Positions 26,412 through 37,663 of a stretch of DNA of 64,000 nt are shown here, piece by piece (the first letter of the stretch is position 1; every line of letters starts with the position of its first letter). The stretch spans positions 31,266,001-31,330,000 of the forward strand of contig JAPTOF010000003.1 of the NCBI GenBank assembly GCA_028554755.1, read 5' to 3'. Below the pieces are notes generated by a model that searched no databases, was not told where the DNA came from, and saw nothing but the letters and a program-made list of their open reading frames with translations. The DNA is from Cordia subcordata (taxonomy: Eukaryota; Streptophyta; Magnoliopsida; Boraginales; Cordiaceae). Both the position numbers and the translations under genes were made by a program.

Positions 26412-27502
26412 AACTACTCAACGAACCGTCTCGAAGAACATGTCCAACAGATACCACGAGGAGCTTCGTGTTAAGCTGACAGGGGAAAGAAATATAACCG
26501 TGCTTTTATTCATCCTCGTTGTATTCGAATGATCAATAAATTTAACTACATGGCAGATAGTAATGGGAATTTATAGTATGCCATTCTAGTCCAACTGAGA
26601 GTGTGCAGTGTAATCGGAAAAGCGAAACTGATTAGAATCTTAGTTATGGCTTGTGCTATACAATAAGCACTTAAAAACAGTGCTTCTTTCTGATAATTAT
26701 ATATAGGTGAAGACTTCTCGAGTTTTAGTGCTTTCACTTTGGGCATAATCCAGTTGTTTGTATCCATTTCTGTTTTTGTTTGGTTTGGGCTGCTGTCTAG
26801 GTTTATTTGTGAATGCCCAAGCTTCTGTTGTGAATCAAAAGTAATTTTATACATTCTGCTTATCTGTCACACGTTGTTTTCAGACATGGACAAGCGTTGA
26901 ACTCATTCTGGGCATGGCTTTTGACTTTTGCTATTTGCTTTTTGTTCCTTTCTCGCGGCAAATGATTTGTAGCTTGAAATGCTTGACCACTGCAACCTTG
27001 TCATTGAAAATATTCCGCTTTGAGAATTCACATTATAGAACGTATCATGTCTGTTACTCGCAGACCAGAAAGGAAAACAAGCTAAAACAACAGCCTATAT
27101 GGTGACATGCCCTGACTAGTATGTTCGGGAACAAGAAAAGATAATTCTGCCTTTGCTCGAAAAGCTGAATAAAATGTCTTTCTAATGACTAACATTAGAT
27201 GCCAAAGGGAAAAACCAACAAAAGCACCTTTACAGCACATGCTTATATGTACAAAATGAACATTTTGCGCAGAAAAGGCGAACTTTATTATAATCAAGGA
27301 GTCTGCTAGTCATACTACATTAAGTCAGATTACGATTACCAACTACACTAGAGGACTACGACGGTGCAATGGGTAGAGACATCTTAAATGGGGAGTTCAC
27401 TAAACGTCCTCGGTTCAGATTGCAAGCCCTTGAGGATGTTTTACTAGGTCCGGGCTGGCAAAACTACGAAACAAGAATATACAGCTAGAAATCCCACACT
27501 GG
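26412..27502. other. Convergent 3' ends of NADP-MDH and the NAC gene
   Basis: Both flanking genes end here and face each other, so their 3' UTRs and terminators lie in this 1.1 kb. No additional coding region is supported; short ORFs on both strands have no recognisable product. Confidence 0.55.
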
Positions 27503-30500
27503 CTACCCACCACGAGCATTTCTCCTCAAGTCCTCATTTTCCTTGCTCAACAGATCAATCCTTGATTGCAGAACATTGATCATCGCTTGGGCCCTCATCA
27601 TTTCAATCTTCAGAGTCTCCCGCTCCATGGAGACATTTAGGATCTCATTCTCTAAATTACTGATAAATTTCAAATAGCCAGGAGGCACAGATTTCTCAAG
27701 ATTGGAGGAATCAAATGTTGGTGGCTTGGCAGGTTGGTTTTCTTTTGGTTCCACAGGTGCCAACAAAGGAAATTCCAAAAGCGCAGAGGAAAAATTTGTC
27801 GTCGTCATCATTGGAGGAGGATCCTTACTTGTTGTAGTTGAATCCTCTGAACCATTTGCATGGCTGGTGCTTGGATCATCAGATTTTGATCTCTTACTTT
27901 GTCCTAAAGACAAAGGTTCCGGTTCCTCCGATCTCTCCCTTTTGCAAATAATTGCAAAATTGTGGGACTCGGTAGGATTCTCGCATTGGAGAGGAGCCAT
28001 GCTTATCGGATGGGCATCCTGTAAGAATTCAGCAATCATTCAGATTTTAAGGATTACCATGCCTCTTCTGACTAATAGAAGCTAAGTATCTTATTGCTTA
28101 AACAATATCCAAAACAAAGATTAAGGCAATATAAAAATGAAAATATATGTACCTAAGATGCTTTTTGTAAGTGCAAGTGTGCAATCATAAGGAAACGACA
28201 ATCTGTTACAGTTAACTAATAACTAGTTCCTGAAAAAATTAAAATTAATTGCAAGCAAGCATTAAATGCAGTCAATGGTTATAGCATGAAGAGAATATGA
28301 CGGTAAGCACAGGACGTAGACATAGCATAGATTATGTGTCCAACACTGTTAACTTTGGAATATGGCTGCAACACACCAAGGTTACATTGTGTTCAGCTAA
28401 CTTTCCAAAGCTAAAAATTTAAGTACATCTGCTTCATTGGACTTGATAATATCAGATTCATGTTCACCACTTCAATTATTTATGCTGAACTACTTTGTTT
28501 CATGCTATTAATTTCTTTCAGGCAGTTAGATTTAACCATTATATTACAAACGCCAATAAAATACAAAGTACAAGCAATGACAACGTTACTTTACTGATGT
28601 CAATTAAATACAAAGTCCAAGCAACGACAACATTAATTTACAAATGTCAAATAAATACAACGTACAAGCAATGACAAGGTTATATTCTATCATTTACTTG
28701 AAAACCTTCCTGCCACCCTTTTTCCAAGGGGGTTTGCCACTGGCCCTACAAGATCATGCTCCTAGTTTTCCTTGTCTACAAATTTTAACTGTTTTTCGGA
28801 GGAATCCATATTGAGTAACTATTAGATCAGAAGATGAACCAATGAAATGCATGGTCTAAGACTCTGTAACTCTTACTATGCTATCAGAATGCCACTCACC
28901 TATGTGCAAATCATGGAAGATTATGCACTGTAACAGATGAAGATGTGAGATATTTTTATCATGAGTGCAAGCCAGTAAATATTTTCTGTTAAGGCCACAA
29001 AGAAGATGAGTGTTTCAATGACCTTAGCATAGAACCTGACTATTTTCTTTTTAAAAATCCCCAACTATTTGGTACAAACAGCATCCTATTTTTCCCAACC
29101 CAAAGTCAGCAGATACACACCTGCTTTCAGAGAAAAGTAATAAAAGGGGTGAACAACCCTTCTTATATGAGATTCTCCAAGGTACAACAGAAACATGCGT
29201 TTGACACAGACAATTTGTTCATCTGTTTCCCTTACACGCAAAGCTATATTCCCCGTGTGGAAAAAGTCCCATTCATGCACACATAGTTTGAAGACAGATA
29301 AGTATAACACACAATGCCCATCGTGAACCAAAGTCGAACTTCACCTCGTAAACTAACCAGAACAGATGTGGCACAAAATGCTGTGTCTAAGAGTTTCTTG
29401 CAGAGGATAATTCATTTAAGTCAAGAGCTATATCAAGATGTATTAGAAACCTTTTGGACCAATCCCATTACAGTCCTCTGGGTAGATAATTTATGCATTA
29501 AAGCTTCTAAAAGAACTGAATCCACAACACTGACTAGAAATGAATATTTCCATCATGAAATGAGATATCTTTGCCCCAACATACCAGCTGTAAAATGAGC
29601 ATTAGGAGACGAAAAGATTCAATTAAAAGTAACTAAGGTTCAACATCCCGTAGGAAACAAATAACAACTGATCATTGTTGAAACTCAATTATGGAATCGC
29701 TAATATCTCATTAAAGACCTACTTCTCAAAAATAAAAAATCTCATTAGAGACCTGAAGTTTCTCCATCTGATTATAGAAAATCTTCAAGCCCATGAAGGA
29801 TGCCCCAAATTCCAAATCAATATGAGAAACTAAACTCCATCTGATCATAGAAAATCTCAAGCCTATGAACGCTGCCCCATATTCAAATTTTAAGAAATAG
29901 AAGCAACTAGCAATCCTTATTTCTGGCTCCCTTCAATTTATTTTGGTTCCTCTATTTATACCCTTGTTCTTGTAAATATTTTTCCAGGAAGGAATTTGTG
30001 GAGCTCAATTCTAGTTGATGAATTGAAAGTCCAAACAGATGTAAGCCTTGATACATCCTCCCACATCATGCCTAACTAGTGTCAATCCATTCACAGCTAT
30101 TTCAAAGGGACACGTTCCTTACTTTACCTCCTATTGCGGCATAGTTATTTCATATCCCCCTTCTCTTTTTGTATGATTTTGCTTACTATAGCCGCTGCTG
30201 TAGCATTATAAATAGTATTATTACTCTTGCTCCTGTCAGGATAAATTTCCCTTCCCAGTTCCGGCCTACGTACGTAGGATATTTTAGGAAGTAAACACCC
30301 ACTAAAGGTAGGAAAGGTGATTTAACTATATTTCTGACTAGGGACGGGGCTTACCACAAGAATATTTTTTTTATTCGGGCGAGAGCTCTAAAAAGATAAA
30401 TTGCCTATCTTTTCTTTTAGCTCGGAAGAAATACAATCGGGAGGAGCTAATTCAAACCTTGGCATGGACGACGAAGTGTACTACAGCTATAAGACAACAC

Positions 30501-32410
30501 AAGCATCGAGTTCTGGGCAAAACTCTTTGGACCGCAGCTGATAGGAAATTCCAAGTTCAACCAGCATCTGTTTCTTTGTTGAATTTCATTGTATAGATAT
30601 GGTATGGAAGTGATGGCAAATATGGATAACAACAGTAATTTGGATTTGGCGCATTGAATTACTATGCTTTCAGCAAGAATAAGCGGGATATCGTGTCAAG
30701 GTAATCCAAGCAACAAATATCCAAACAGTTAGACGACAAAAACCTGCCCAAGGTCATTGACTCCAACTCGCGTTTCATCACCATTTGCCATCTCTTCCTC
30801 GGCATCTCCTCCAGGAACCAACAAGGTTGTATCATCATCCCACTCCTCCTCAATAAATGGTGCATATCTGTCCCCATTTGGAGGTCCTAACCCACTCTTC
30901 TGAAAAATTCGACAAAGCACAAATGCATCCTTTTCCTCGCACAACAACAGAAACAAATTTCTTTTAAGATTTGAAACTAACAAAGAAGATAACAAAAAGC
31001 ACTAACTCTATCCCATCTGTAGGTGGGATAAATCCAAATTGTGAATTCATGATGAGACCTGCTGTACTCCAGCCTTTCCCAACTCTTCATCCATGAGTCG
31101 GTACTCATGCATCACCCAGTTTGTCCTCTTGCCATCAGGTGCTCTCCCACTATGGAAAACAAGTGTTTTCTTCATTCCGATGACCTGAGACTGATGGCGA
31201 ACTGGACGGTCCTTTCCAGTAGCCTTCCAGTACCCTTGGCCGGTGGCCCGGTTAAGGCGAGAACCATTGCCATACTTTCTATCAACAGGGCTGAAAAAGT
31301 ACCACTCTAGATCTCTGGTCTTCAAAGATGAAAATGCTACAAACCATAAATTGTATGAGAACTTATCAGCAACTCACTTCAAAAATACCACTAAAACAAT
31401 GTGTGGACCTGTTTCTAATTTTTCAGAGAGCTAAAAAAATTTAAACCAACAAATGAGATTGTGCGAGATGTATAAGAACCATAAAATCTATCATCAAAAC
31501 CTCAAAAATACAAAAAAATACAGACGATAACAAGTTATCTTCTGCCAAATTCTCTGACTTTAAGCATTATAGAATCTCCAAGATGATGTTTTCAGAAAAA
31601 GACAAAGAGAATAGATCCTCCAGCAAGTTTCAGAGTCTAAAGGACTCTCTTTTCTTGCTAGAAAGTTCTTAATGTTTGAAAATCTGATCTTCTCGTGCAT
31701 TTTATTAGTTAAAAATCCGATCTTTAATACATTTCCACTTAAAAGACCATTTCTTTTAATGGAATTTAAGGTGTTACAACACCATTTTTCTCGGCAAAGA
31801 AGTTTTACCAATCTATATACACAAAGAGCTAGGTAAACTTACTTCAATTAACCCATTGGTAAATAACAGAGGAATTGATCAAAATCTATGCTAGAGAGCA
31901 TAGAAAATAGTTTTCTCTTTTTCAAAAATGACAAGAATAAAAGCCACGTCGAAATCCAGATAAGTTAACAAAACATACACATCCAGAAAGACGTTAAAGT
32001 TTTTGGGCATCCAAAAAGGAGTCTAATTACGAAAATAAAAACATAAAGTTTAACAACAATTCACCATAAATTTAAAACAAAAGATCAACTTCATTAAGAA
32101 AACCACATATGCATGCACACACACGCGCGCTCACGCATGTATATAGTATATATGTGCGCGTGTGTGAGTGCGAGTGAGAGTTTGCTTGATAAACGATACC
32201 AGCAAGCTCCCAGGGCTCAGATTTGTAAACATCGATCTCGGCCACCGCCTGAAACCGGAACGGCTTGCCGCAGGCCTTCCGCCGGAGATAGTAAGTCACG
32301 AGCTCCTCGTCCGTCGGGTGGAACCTGAACCCCGGCGCCAATGACGTCGGCGGCGGCGCCACCACCTTCGTCGGCGTCGCCGCCGTTACTGCCACCACCT
32401 CCTGCCCCAT
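27503..32410 (-). CDS. NAC transcription factor, NAC050/NAC052-like
   Basis: Exons 32410-32200, 31336-31059, 30929-30744 and 28018-27503 join in phase to 396 residues. Residues 23-175 are a full NAC domain: [57 protein letters not shown]-type [19 protein letters not shown] and [13 protein letters not shown]. The distant last exon (phase 0, Q|D) encodes [15 protein letters not shown] and a C-terminal coiled coil ([30 protein letters not shown]). In Arabidopsis NAC050/052 the same tail follows the same NAC domain; those proteins work with the JMJ14 histone demethylase in gene repression and flowering time. I therefore join the two parts across a 2.7-kb intron. An in-frame ATG at 32443 is possible, but MGQEVV at 32410 fits the family. 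Reading through the exon 3 donor gives an early stop at 30731. Confidence 0.87.
28019..30743 (-). other. Long third intron of the NAC gene
   Basis: 2.7 kb with no coding region I can support on either strand. The donor is CAG|gttttt at 30744/30743 and the acceptor ttcttacag|GATGCC at 28019/28018. It holds a three-unit tandem repeat at 28558-28682 (units starting aaatacaaagtacaagca, period about 47) and a 55-bp direct repeat at 29762-29816 and 29835-29888 (ctccatctga, atagaaaat, gctgcccca-type words). Confidence 0.6.
28558..28682. repeat. Three-unit tandem repeat in the NAC intron
   Basis: Units near 28558, 28606 and 28652 each contain aaatacaaagt/aaatacaacgt, then caagcaa-gacaa and a gtta/atta end. 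The period is 46-48 bp. Identity is high over the first 30 bp of each unit. Confidence 0.8.
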
Positions 32411-34756
32411 CACCGAGGAAGAAAAAGAAAAAAACCCAGACAACCAACAGTCGCCCCCCTCAAATGCAGATGCGTGAGTGTAGAGAAAGAGACAGAAAGA
32501 AATGGAGATGTATATATAATCTACGTATATATAGAGAGAGAAAGAGAGAGAGTTTGGGGTTAGGTGATTAGAAGTGAAGCAAAGCTAAGAAGTAGAAAAA
32601 AGCTGATGAGAGGGGGGAGAGTGGGGGGGGGACACGGGTGTAGGATGGCGTGATGTGGGATATTGCCCATCGGTTAAGCAAGCGAAATGAAAGGGGTGGA
32701 TGGATGCTTGCTTGACACGGAAATCGAAAATCTTATAGCACCAGGCCCAACACCCCCCTCTTTTCCCTTCATTTTTTTTGTTTGTTTATCATTGGTCACG
32801 CTCCATACATGGATATACTACTACTGGTACATGCGTTGCACGAAAAGACGATAATGTGAATAAAAGTAAATTATTATATTATAAATTTGAGAAAAACAAA
32901 TTGTTATGACAAAATTAAAATATTTACGAATGGTTACATTGTTCTATGAGTAATATTGTAAGATAGAGGAACTACATTATAAATTTGAGTCAAATTTGTT
33001 TGTAGTAGTTTAGTAAAAAAAATGTATAACAAAATGAAACGCATACAAATATGAATACATAGATATATTTTTAGCAAACGTAAATATTTTTTGTCAAATA
33101 AATAGAAAAAGATGAATATAAGATAATAGATTGGGTCAAATATATGCATATATTTTAGAATAAGATTGGGTAATATAAATAGTATAAAAGGTAGTAAAGA
33201 ATTTGATTTGTTAATTGAGAAAAAAAATAAGGTTTAACAAAAATAAATAAATAAGATGAATAACCCTATATGAAAGCAACATGTGATAGCAGATTAAAAA
33301 CGATACTAGGCAATAGTATAGTGTAACGGTTCAATTTTAGCATATCGTATAGATAAACACCTTTACAAATTTAATTATTTATATATTACATGTTATTACA
33401 CCACAAATATAAATATATAACACGTCATTTATAACTAGAAGATTTAGGATTTGTTTGGCTTAACTGTAAAATTTCAATTATTGATATGTAGGAGTAAAGC
33501 TTTTAGCATAGAGTTTTGATTTGTTGTTAAATAAAAATTACGGATTGTTTGACTTAATATTTTAAGAGCTCTTTAAGAGCAATATTGAAATTTCATTTTG
33601 ATGATGTGTAATAATTAATTTCCAAAATGATTTCTTTAATATTTTTCTAATAATTTTGGTTGTTTGTTTGTTTGCTTCAAGTAGAAGTATTACACTATGA
33701 TTTGGTTTTGTCTGGATAACGATGTCCACTCTTTTTCACGAAACCAAGTTGGGTATGTGAGGGGGATAAAATAGGTTGGGGTTTGGGGTTTGGGGTTTGG
33801 GGTTTGCGGTTTGGGGTTGGGCGTTGGCCTGCTTTTCTGGGGATTTCTTTTGTACGAGCCGTCTTAGGTATGTATTCACGGCAGGAAATAATGAGTGGCA
33901 TTGTTGTACTTTGGGAAGATAAAATCTAGGTATTATATAGAGATTTGTAAAGGAAAATTCTACACATTTTGGATAAGTAGTTAAAGATTTCGGCTCAATT
34001 TGAACCCATGGATTAGGTAATTAGAAATATTATTAGTTAAATATCTGATATCTCTTTAAAATCCCAAAATTTGACACAAGTAGTGGAAAATTTTCGGAAA
34101 GCAAATTTTTTGTGCAAGTTGCAATCGTGTACTTATCTTCAACCCTATTAAAAAATGTGGTGGGATAAGGGGAGAATCTAGATTGGTGTTTATCTTTTCG
34201 TGACATTGTTTATTTTTTATGCTTGGCTTCTAGCAATTTTCAACAAGTTTCAAAATAGTAAAGTTCTTGGTGATGCATAAAAGTACTACGTTTTTCTCTT
34301 TATAGAAGTATAACATTGTAGGTTTTCTTTAGTCTAATGACAAGTGAGTAAGTGACGGCTTTTCTTTTCCTTCTATTTTTTTTATGAGAAACAATTTATT
34401 TTAGAAATAATATAAAGAAAAAAAAATGATACATGTTTGTCTAAAATTTAAAGGAGTATAGTGGCGCATGTAGTCAAAGCTCAATACAAAACAAGAATTT
34501 TCTGAGTTGAAAAGGTTGAGAAAAGAGCAAAAGGATTAGTGTGGTACGATGTGACCTGTCTTCATGCTTGGCAAAATATAAACGTAACTATCCTTAATAA
34601 TTATTAGGAACCAAGGTGCTCATAATGGTTGGCCGACGCCATGAATTACAATCCTCAACCTTCTTTTTCTTTTTTTGTCCTTTTTGTTTCATACGTTCAG
34701 CTTTAGATTCCGCCCTCTCGCACCCTTTTCAGCCAAAGTCAATGAACTAACAACGC
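32411..34756. other. NAC promoter side and intergenic DNA
   Basis: A minus-strand attatatata at 32520-32511 lies about 100 bp upstream of the NAC ATG and may be its TATA box; a GA-rich tract (32531-32550) is just beyond it. Farther out is AT-rich spacer. A G-rich telomere-like tract lies at 33775-33822. No other gene is seen. Confidence 0.5.
33775..33822 (+). repeat. (GGGGTTT)n-type G-rich tract
   Basis: Repeats of GGGGTTT with one unit changed to GCGGTTT and a GGGTTGGGC end give at least six G runs of three or more within 48 bp. The plant telomere repeat is GGGTTTA, so this is not a perfect telomere tract. It has strong G-quadruplex potential on the plus strand. Confidence 0.85.
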
Positions 34757-35346
34757 TGTTGGGTTATGGCTCAAAGTTCAAGCTCGTACAAATTAGAAAA
34801 GAGTTTTAATGAGAATTAAAATTTTAGTTATGGTAAGAGTTTTAATTATGGTAGGATTGATAGATGAGGAAATCTTTTGTCTTAGAGGATAAGGAAATCT
34901 CCTCTATAAATAGGATTCTTGCATTAATTGTATAAGGTATGCCTTAGGGTCACACCCTATGGGGTGTGGGGGACAAGGAAATCTCCTCTATAAATAGGAT
35001 TCTTACATTAATTGTATAAGGTATGCCCTAGGGTCACACCCCATGGGGTGTGGGGGTGAGAGAGAGCCTGAGAGCATCAAAAGTATCTTATATTCGTTCT
35101 AGTCCTGTTGAGGATAGAACCATTGTAAGAACTCTGTGGGGAGGGTTTAGACTTTTCTGTCCGTGCAAAAAGTCATCACCTGAGTTGTAATTCCATTATT
35201 GTTGAATAGTAGAATTTATCCCAGAGGGGATCGTGGACGTAGTCAGAGGGCCGAACCACGTTAAAATATTGTGGGTATTCTTTTCTCGTTACTCGTTATT
35301 TAATTCCGCTGCGTGAGTGTGTGTTATGCGTCCTGATTTCCCAACA
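34757..35346 (+). mobile_element. 5' LTR of a non-autonomous LTR retrotransposon
   Basis: 590 bp starting TGTTGGGTTATGG and ending TTTCCCAACA, so it has proper TG...CA ends with short inverted termini. It is longer than the 3' copy because an 84-86-bp unit is tandemly duplicated (34887-34970 and 34971-35056). Each unit contains cctctataaatagg, a TATA box, so the LTR has two core promoters. Two bases after its end lies a tRNA-Met-type primer binding site. Confidence 0.92.
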
Positions 35347-36199
35347 AGTGGTATCAGAGCTAGGTTGGAGGGAGGATGCTGATTTGCACGAAAAACGAAA
35401 AAGAAACGCCAAAGGGGAGTAAAAAATTTGCTGATCAGCTGGTCACTTTTGGTAGCCTTCCCGTAGTCCGATCAACTATCCGTTTGTTGCTATGTTTTTG
35501 TCTCGGAGAGGAGAGTAAGCTGCTAAAATTTCGTAATGATCCGACGGTCGGATTGTAAGATACAAGCAAGTCAAGTTTTGTGAGTTTGTGGTTAAACAGT
35601 CAAATAGAAGGTTTGACCAGCGGGCTGTAGGGGTTTGACCGCATTGACCGAGGGTCTTCTCACCGTTTTCCGACGTCCTGAGTTCGTTTTTTAGGTCCGT
35701 TTTGCCAAATTTCTTGATGTATCATGGGTGAGCCTTGAAATTGGGTAAAACAATGAAGTGGTGATGAAATTCTGCGAAAGTCTTCGAAGCATTGTGCGAG
35801 CAAACACAATTAGCCGACTAGTGAATAAACTTCTAGAGGAGAGAAGTTTGGATGAGTAGACTAGTTGAAGAAGGTTCGATTCGAGGGAGGAGTCAAGCGC
35901 AGAAAGTCTACGTAGCTGAACAATTAGAGTTCTGGCCAGACGACTGATAAGGAATGCTACTCTTGGAAGAGAAGACCACGTCCGAGATGCCTTGTGTCGA
36001 GGGAGGATGCACACAACCTTGAGAGGTCGAGGTTAGACGGCACGAAGAGGGATGTTGGGGATGACTCCGAAAACCTGCTAGGATGTGTTGGTAACTGCTG
36101 CCGTGAAGAGTGTTGTCGAGCGAGGGCTCCAGCATGAAAACTGTGAAGAGGTTCTAGTTGCGACAAAGAAGCTTCGGACTTTTCGCGAAGGGAGGAATT
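35347..36199 (+). mobile_element. Internal domain of the LTR element, PBS to PPT
   Basis: 853 bp. The primer binding site TGGTATCAGAGC at 35349-35360 matches the 3' end of initiator tRNA-Met. A polypurine tract (gaagggaggaa) ends directly before the 3' LTR at 36200. No gag, protease, integrase or reverse transcriptase motif is present; the ORFs on the minus strand at 35691-36217 have no recognisable product. The element must have used proteins from an autonomous relative. Confidence 0.88.
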
Positions 36200-36608
36200 T
36201 GTTGGGTTATGGCTCAAAGTCTAAGCCCGTACAAATTAGGAAAGAGTTTTAATGAGAATTAAAATTCTAGTTATGGTAAGAGTTTTAATTATGGTAGGAT
36301 TGATAGATGAGAAAATCCTTTGTCTTAGAGGACAAGGAAATCTCCTCTATAAATAGGACTCTTACATTAGTTGTATAAGGTGTGCCTTAGGACCACGCCC
36401 CATGGGGGGGTGGGTGAGAGAGAGAGCCTGAGAGCATCGAGAGTGTCTTATATTCGTTCTAGTCCTGTTGAGGATAGAACCATTGTAAGAACTCTGTGGG
36501 GAGGGTTTAGACTTTTCTGTCCGTGCAAAAAGTCATCACCTGAGTTGTAATCCCATTATTGTTGAATAGTGGAATTTATCCCAGAAGGGATCGTGGACGT
36601 AGGCAGAG
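36200..36608 (+). mobile_element. 3' LTR, truncated
   Basis: Matches the 5' LTR from TGTTGGGTTATGG to about 'gtaggcagagg', with a single TATA unit instead of two. The last roughly 96 bp of the LTR, from 'ccgaaccacg' to the terminal CA, are missing; the sequence turns straight into an inverted LTR copy. Confidence 0.9.
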
Positions 36609-37004
36609 GGGATCCCCTCTGGGATAAATTCCACTATTCAACAATAATGGAGTTACAACTCAGGTGATGACTTTTTGCATGGAAAGAAAAGTCTAAACCC
36701 TCTCCCACAGAGTTCTTATAATGGTTCTATCCTCAACAGGACTAGAATGAATATAAGACACTCTCGATACTCTCAGGCTCTCTCTCTCACCCATACTCCC
36801 ATGGGGCATGGTTCTAAGGCACACCTTATGCAACTAATGCAAGAGTCCTATTTATAGAGGAGATTTCCTTGTCCTCCAAGACAAAGGATTTCCTCATCTA
36901 TCAATCCTACCATAATTAAAACTCTTACCATAACTAGAATTTTAATTCTCATTAAAACTCTTTCCTAATTTGTACGAACTTGAACTTTGAGCCATAACCC
37001 AATG
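36609..37004 (-). mobile_element. Inverted LTR copy forming a large hairpin
   Basis: The minus strand here repeats the LTR from its first bases (GGGTTATGGCTCAAAG, near 37000) to the 'cagaggggatc' region near 36609. With 36200-36592 it forms an inverted repeat with arms of about 390 bp and a loop of only about 15 bp. Its outer end reads cccaatg instead of cccaaca. Scattered mismatches between the arms show it is not a fresh assembly artefact. Confidence 0.9.
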
Positions 37005-37099
37005 CAAAACTAAATCCATCGCATGCTAACAAATTCATATTACTCCTACAAGGAGGTTAAAGCTTATAAAAAGTTAATTTTGTCAAAGTTATTAATTAA

Positions 37100-37307
37100 G
37101 GCCTCATTTAAATTGATTTTTTTTTAAAAATATTTTTTTATAAAATTTTTAAAAATTTACTTCTTTAATAAGTTGAAAGTTTTAACTTCTTGAAAAAATT
37201 GAGATTGAGCTTTTTTCAGAAATCCAATCTAAATACTCATTGTAAAAAAAATGTATTTTTAAGGAAAAATATTTTTTGAAAAAAAAAAAAACTAATCCAA
37301 AGTGGCC
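37100..37307. mobile_element. MITE, family member 3 (reverse orientation)
   Basis: A 208-bp element with ends ggcctcatttaaattg and aatccaaagtggcc, flanked by TTAA on both sides (37096-37099 and 37308-37311). Read on the minus strand its interior contains 'atgagtatttagattgg' and 'aaaaaagct', matching members 1 and 2. Confidence 0.6.
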
Positions 37308-37344
37308 TTAAATATGTCTATTGCTTAGTCATACAATTGAATTA

Positions 37345-37618
37345 TCACAAAAAATTTTGTATTTCAGACTAAAAAATTTCCGTCTCAAACTTAAATAATT
37401 CCATCTCAAAATGAATTTGAAATAGAAATTTTTCGTCCCAAAAAATTTTCATCTTAAAATTTTGTCTCAAATTTCATCTCAAATATATATTAACTTATTA
37501 AAAAATTTCACCCAAATTTTTCGTCCCAAATCCATCTCAATTTGAGAGAGAAATTTTTTGCTCAAATTCGTTTCAAATTGAGACAAAAAAATTTTTACCC
37601 ACCAATTTATAGTAGCGA
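37345..37618. mobile_element. CACTA-like subterminal repeat fragment
   Basis: Short words of the type 'cgtctcaaa', 'catctcaaa' and 'cgtcccaaa' repeat many times on the plus strand, then flip near 37540 ('ttgagagag', 'ttgagacaaa'). Such dense short repeats in both orientations near an end with 'ctactataaattgg' (minus strand) resemble CACTA/En-Spm subterminal regions. Neither a clear CACTA terminus nor a TSD was found. An AT microsatellite follows at 37624-37660. Confidence 0.4.
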
Positions 37619-37619
37619 A

Positions 37620-37660
<41 letters not shown>

Positions 37661-37663
<3 letters not shown>

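Noticed and set aside
27503..28039. Separate coiled-coil gene
   Set aside because: A splice acceptor sits at 28019 in phase 0 and the product matches the NAC050/052 C-terminus, so it is the last exon of the NAC gene.
30729..30995. NAC protein ending at GQVFVV
   Set aside because: The end lies past a CAG|gt donor. It is better read as intron, though an intron-retained form is possible.
35691..36217. Three overlapping minus-strand ORFs of 75-107 codons inside the LTR element
   Set aside because: No gag or pol motif, wrong strand for the PBS-to-PPT direction, and Ser/Arg-rich composition typical of chance frames.
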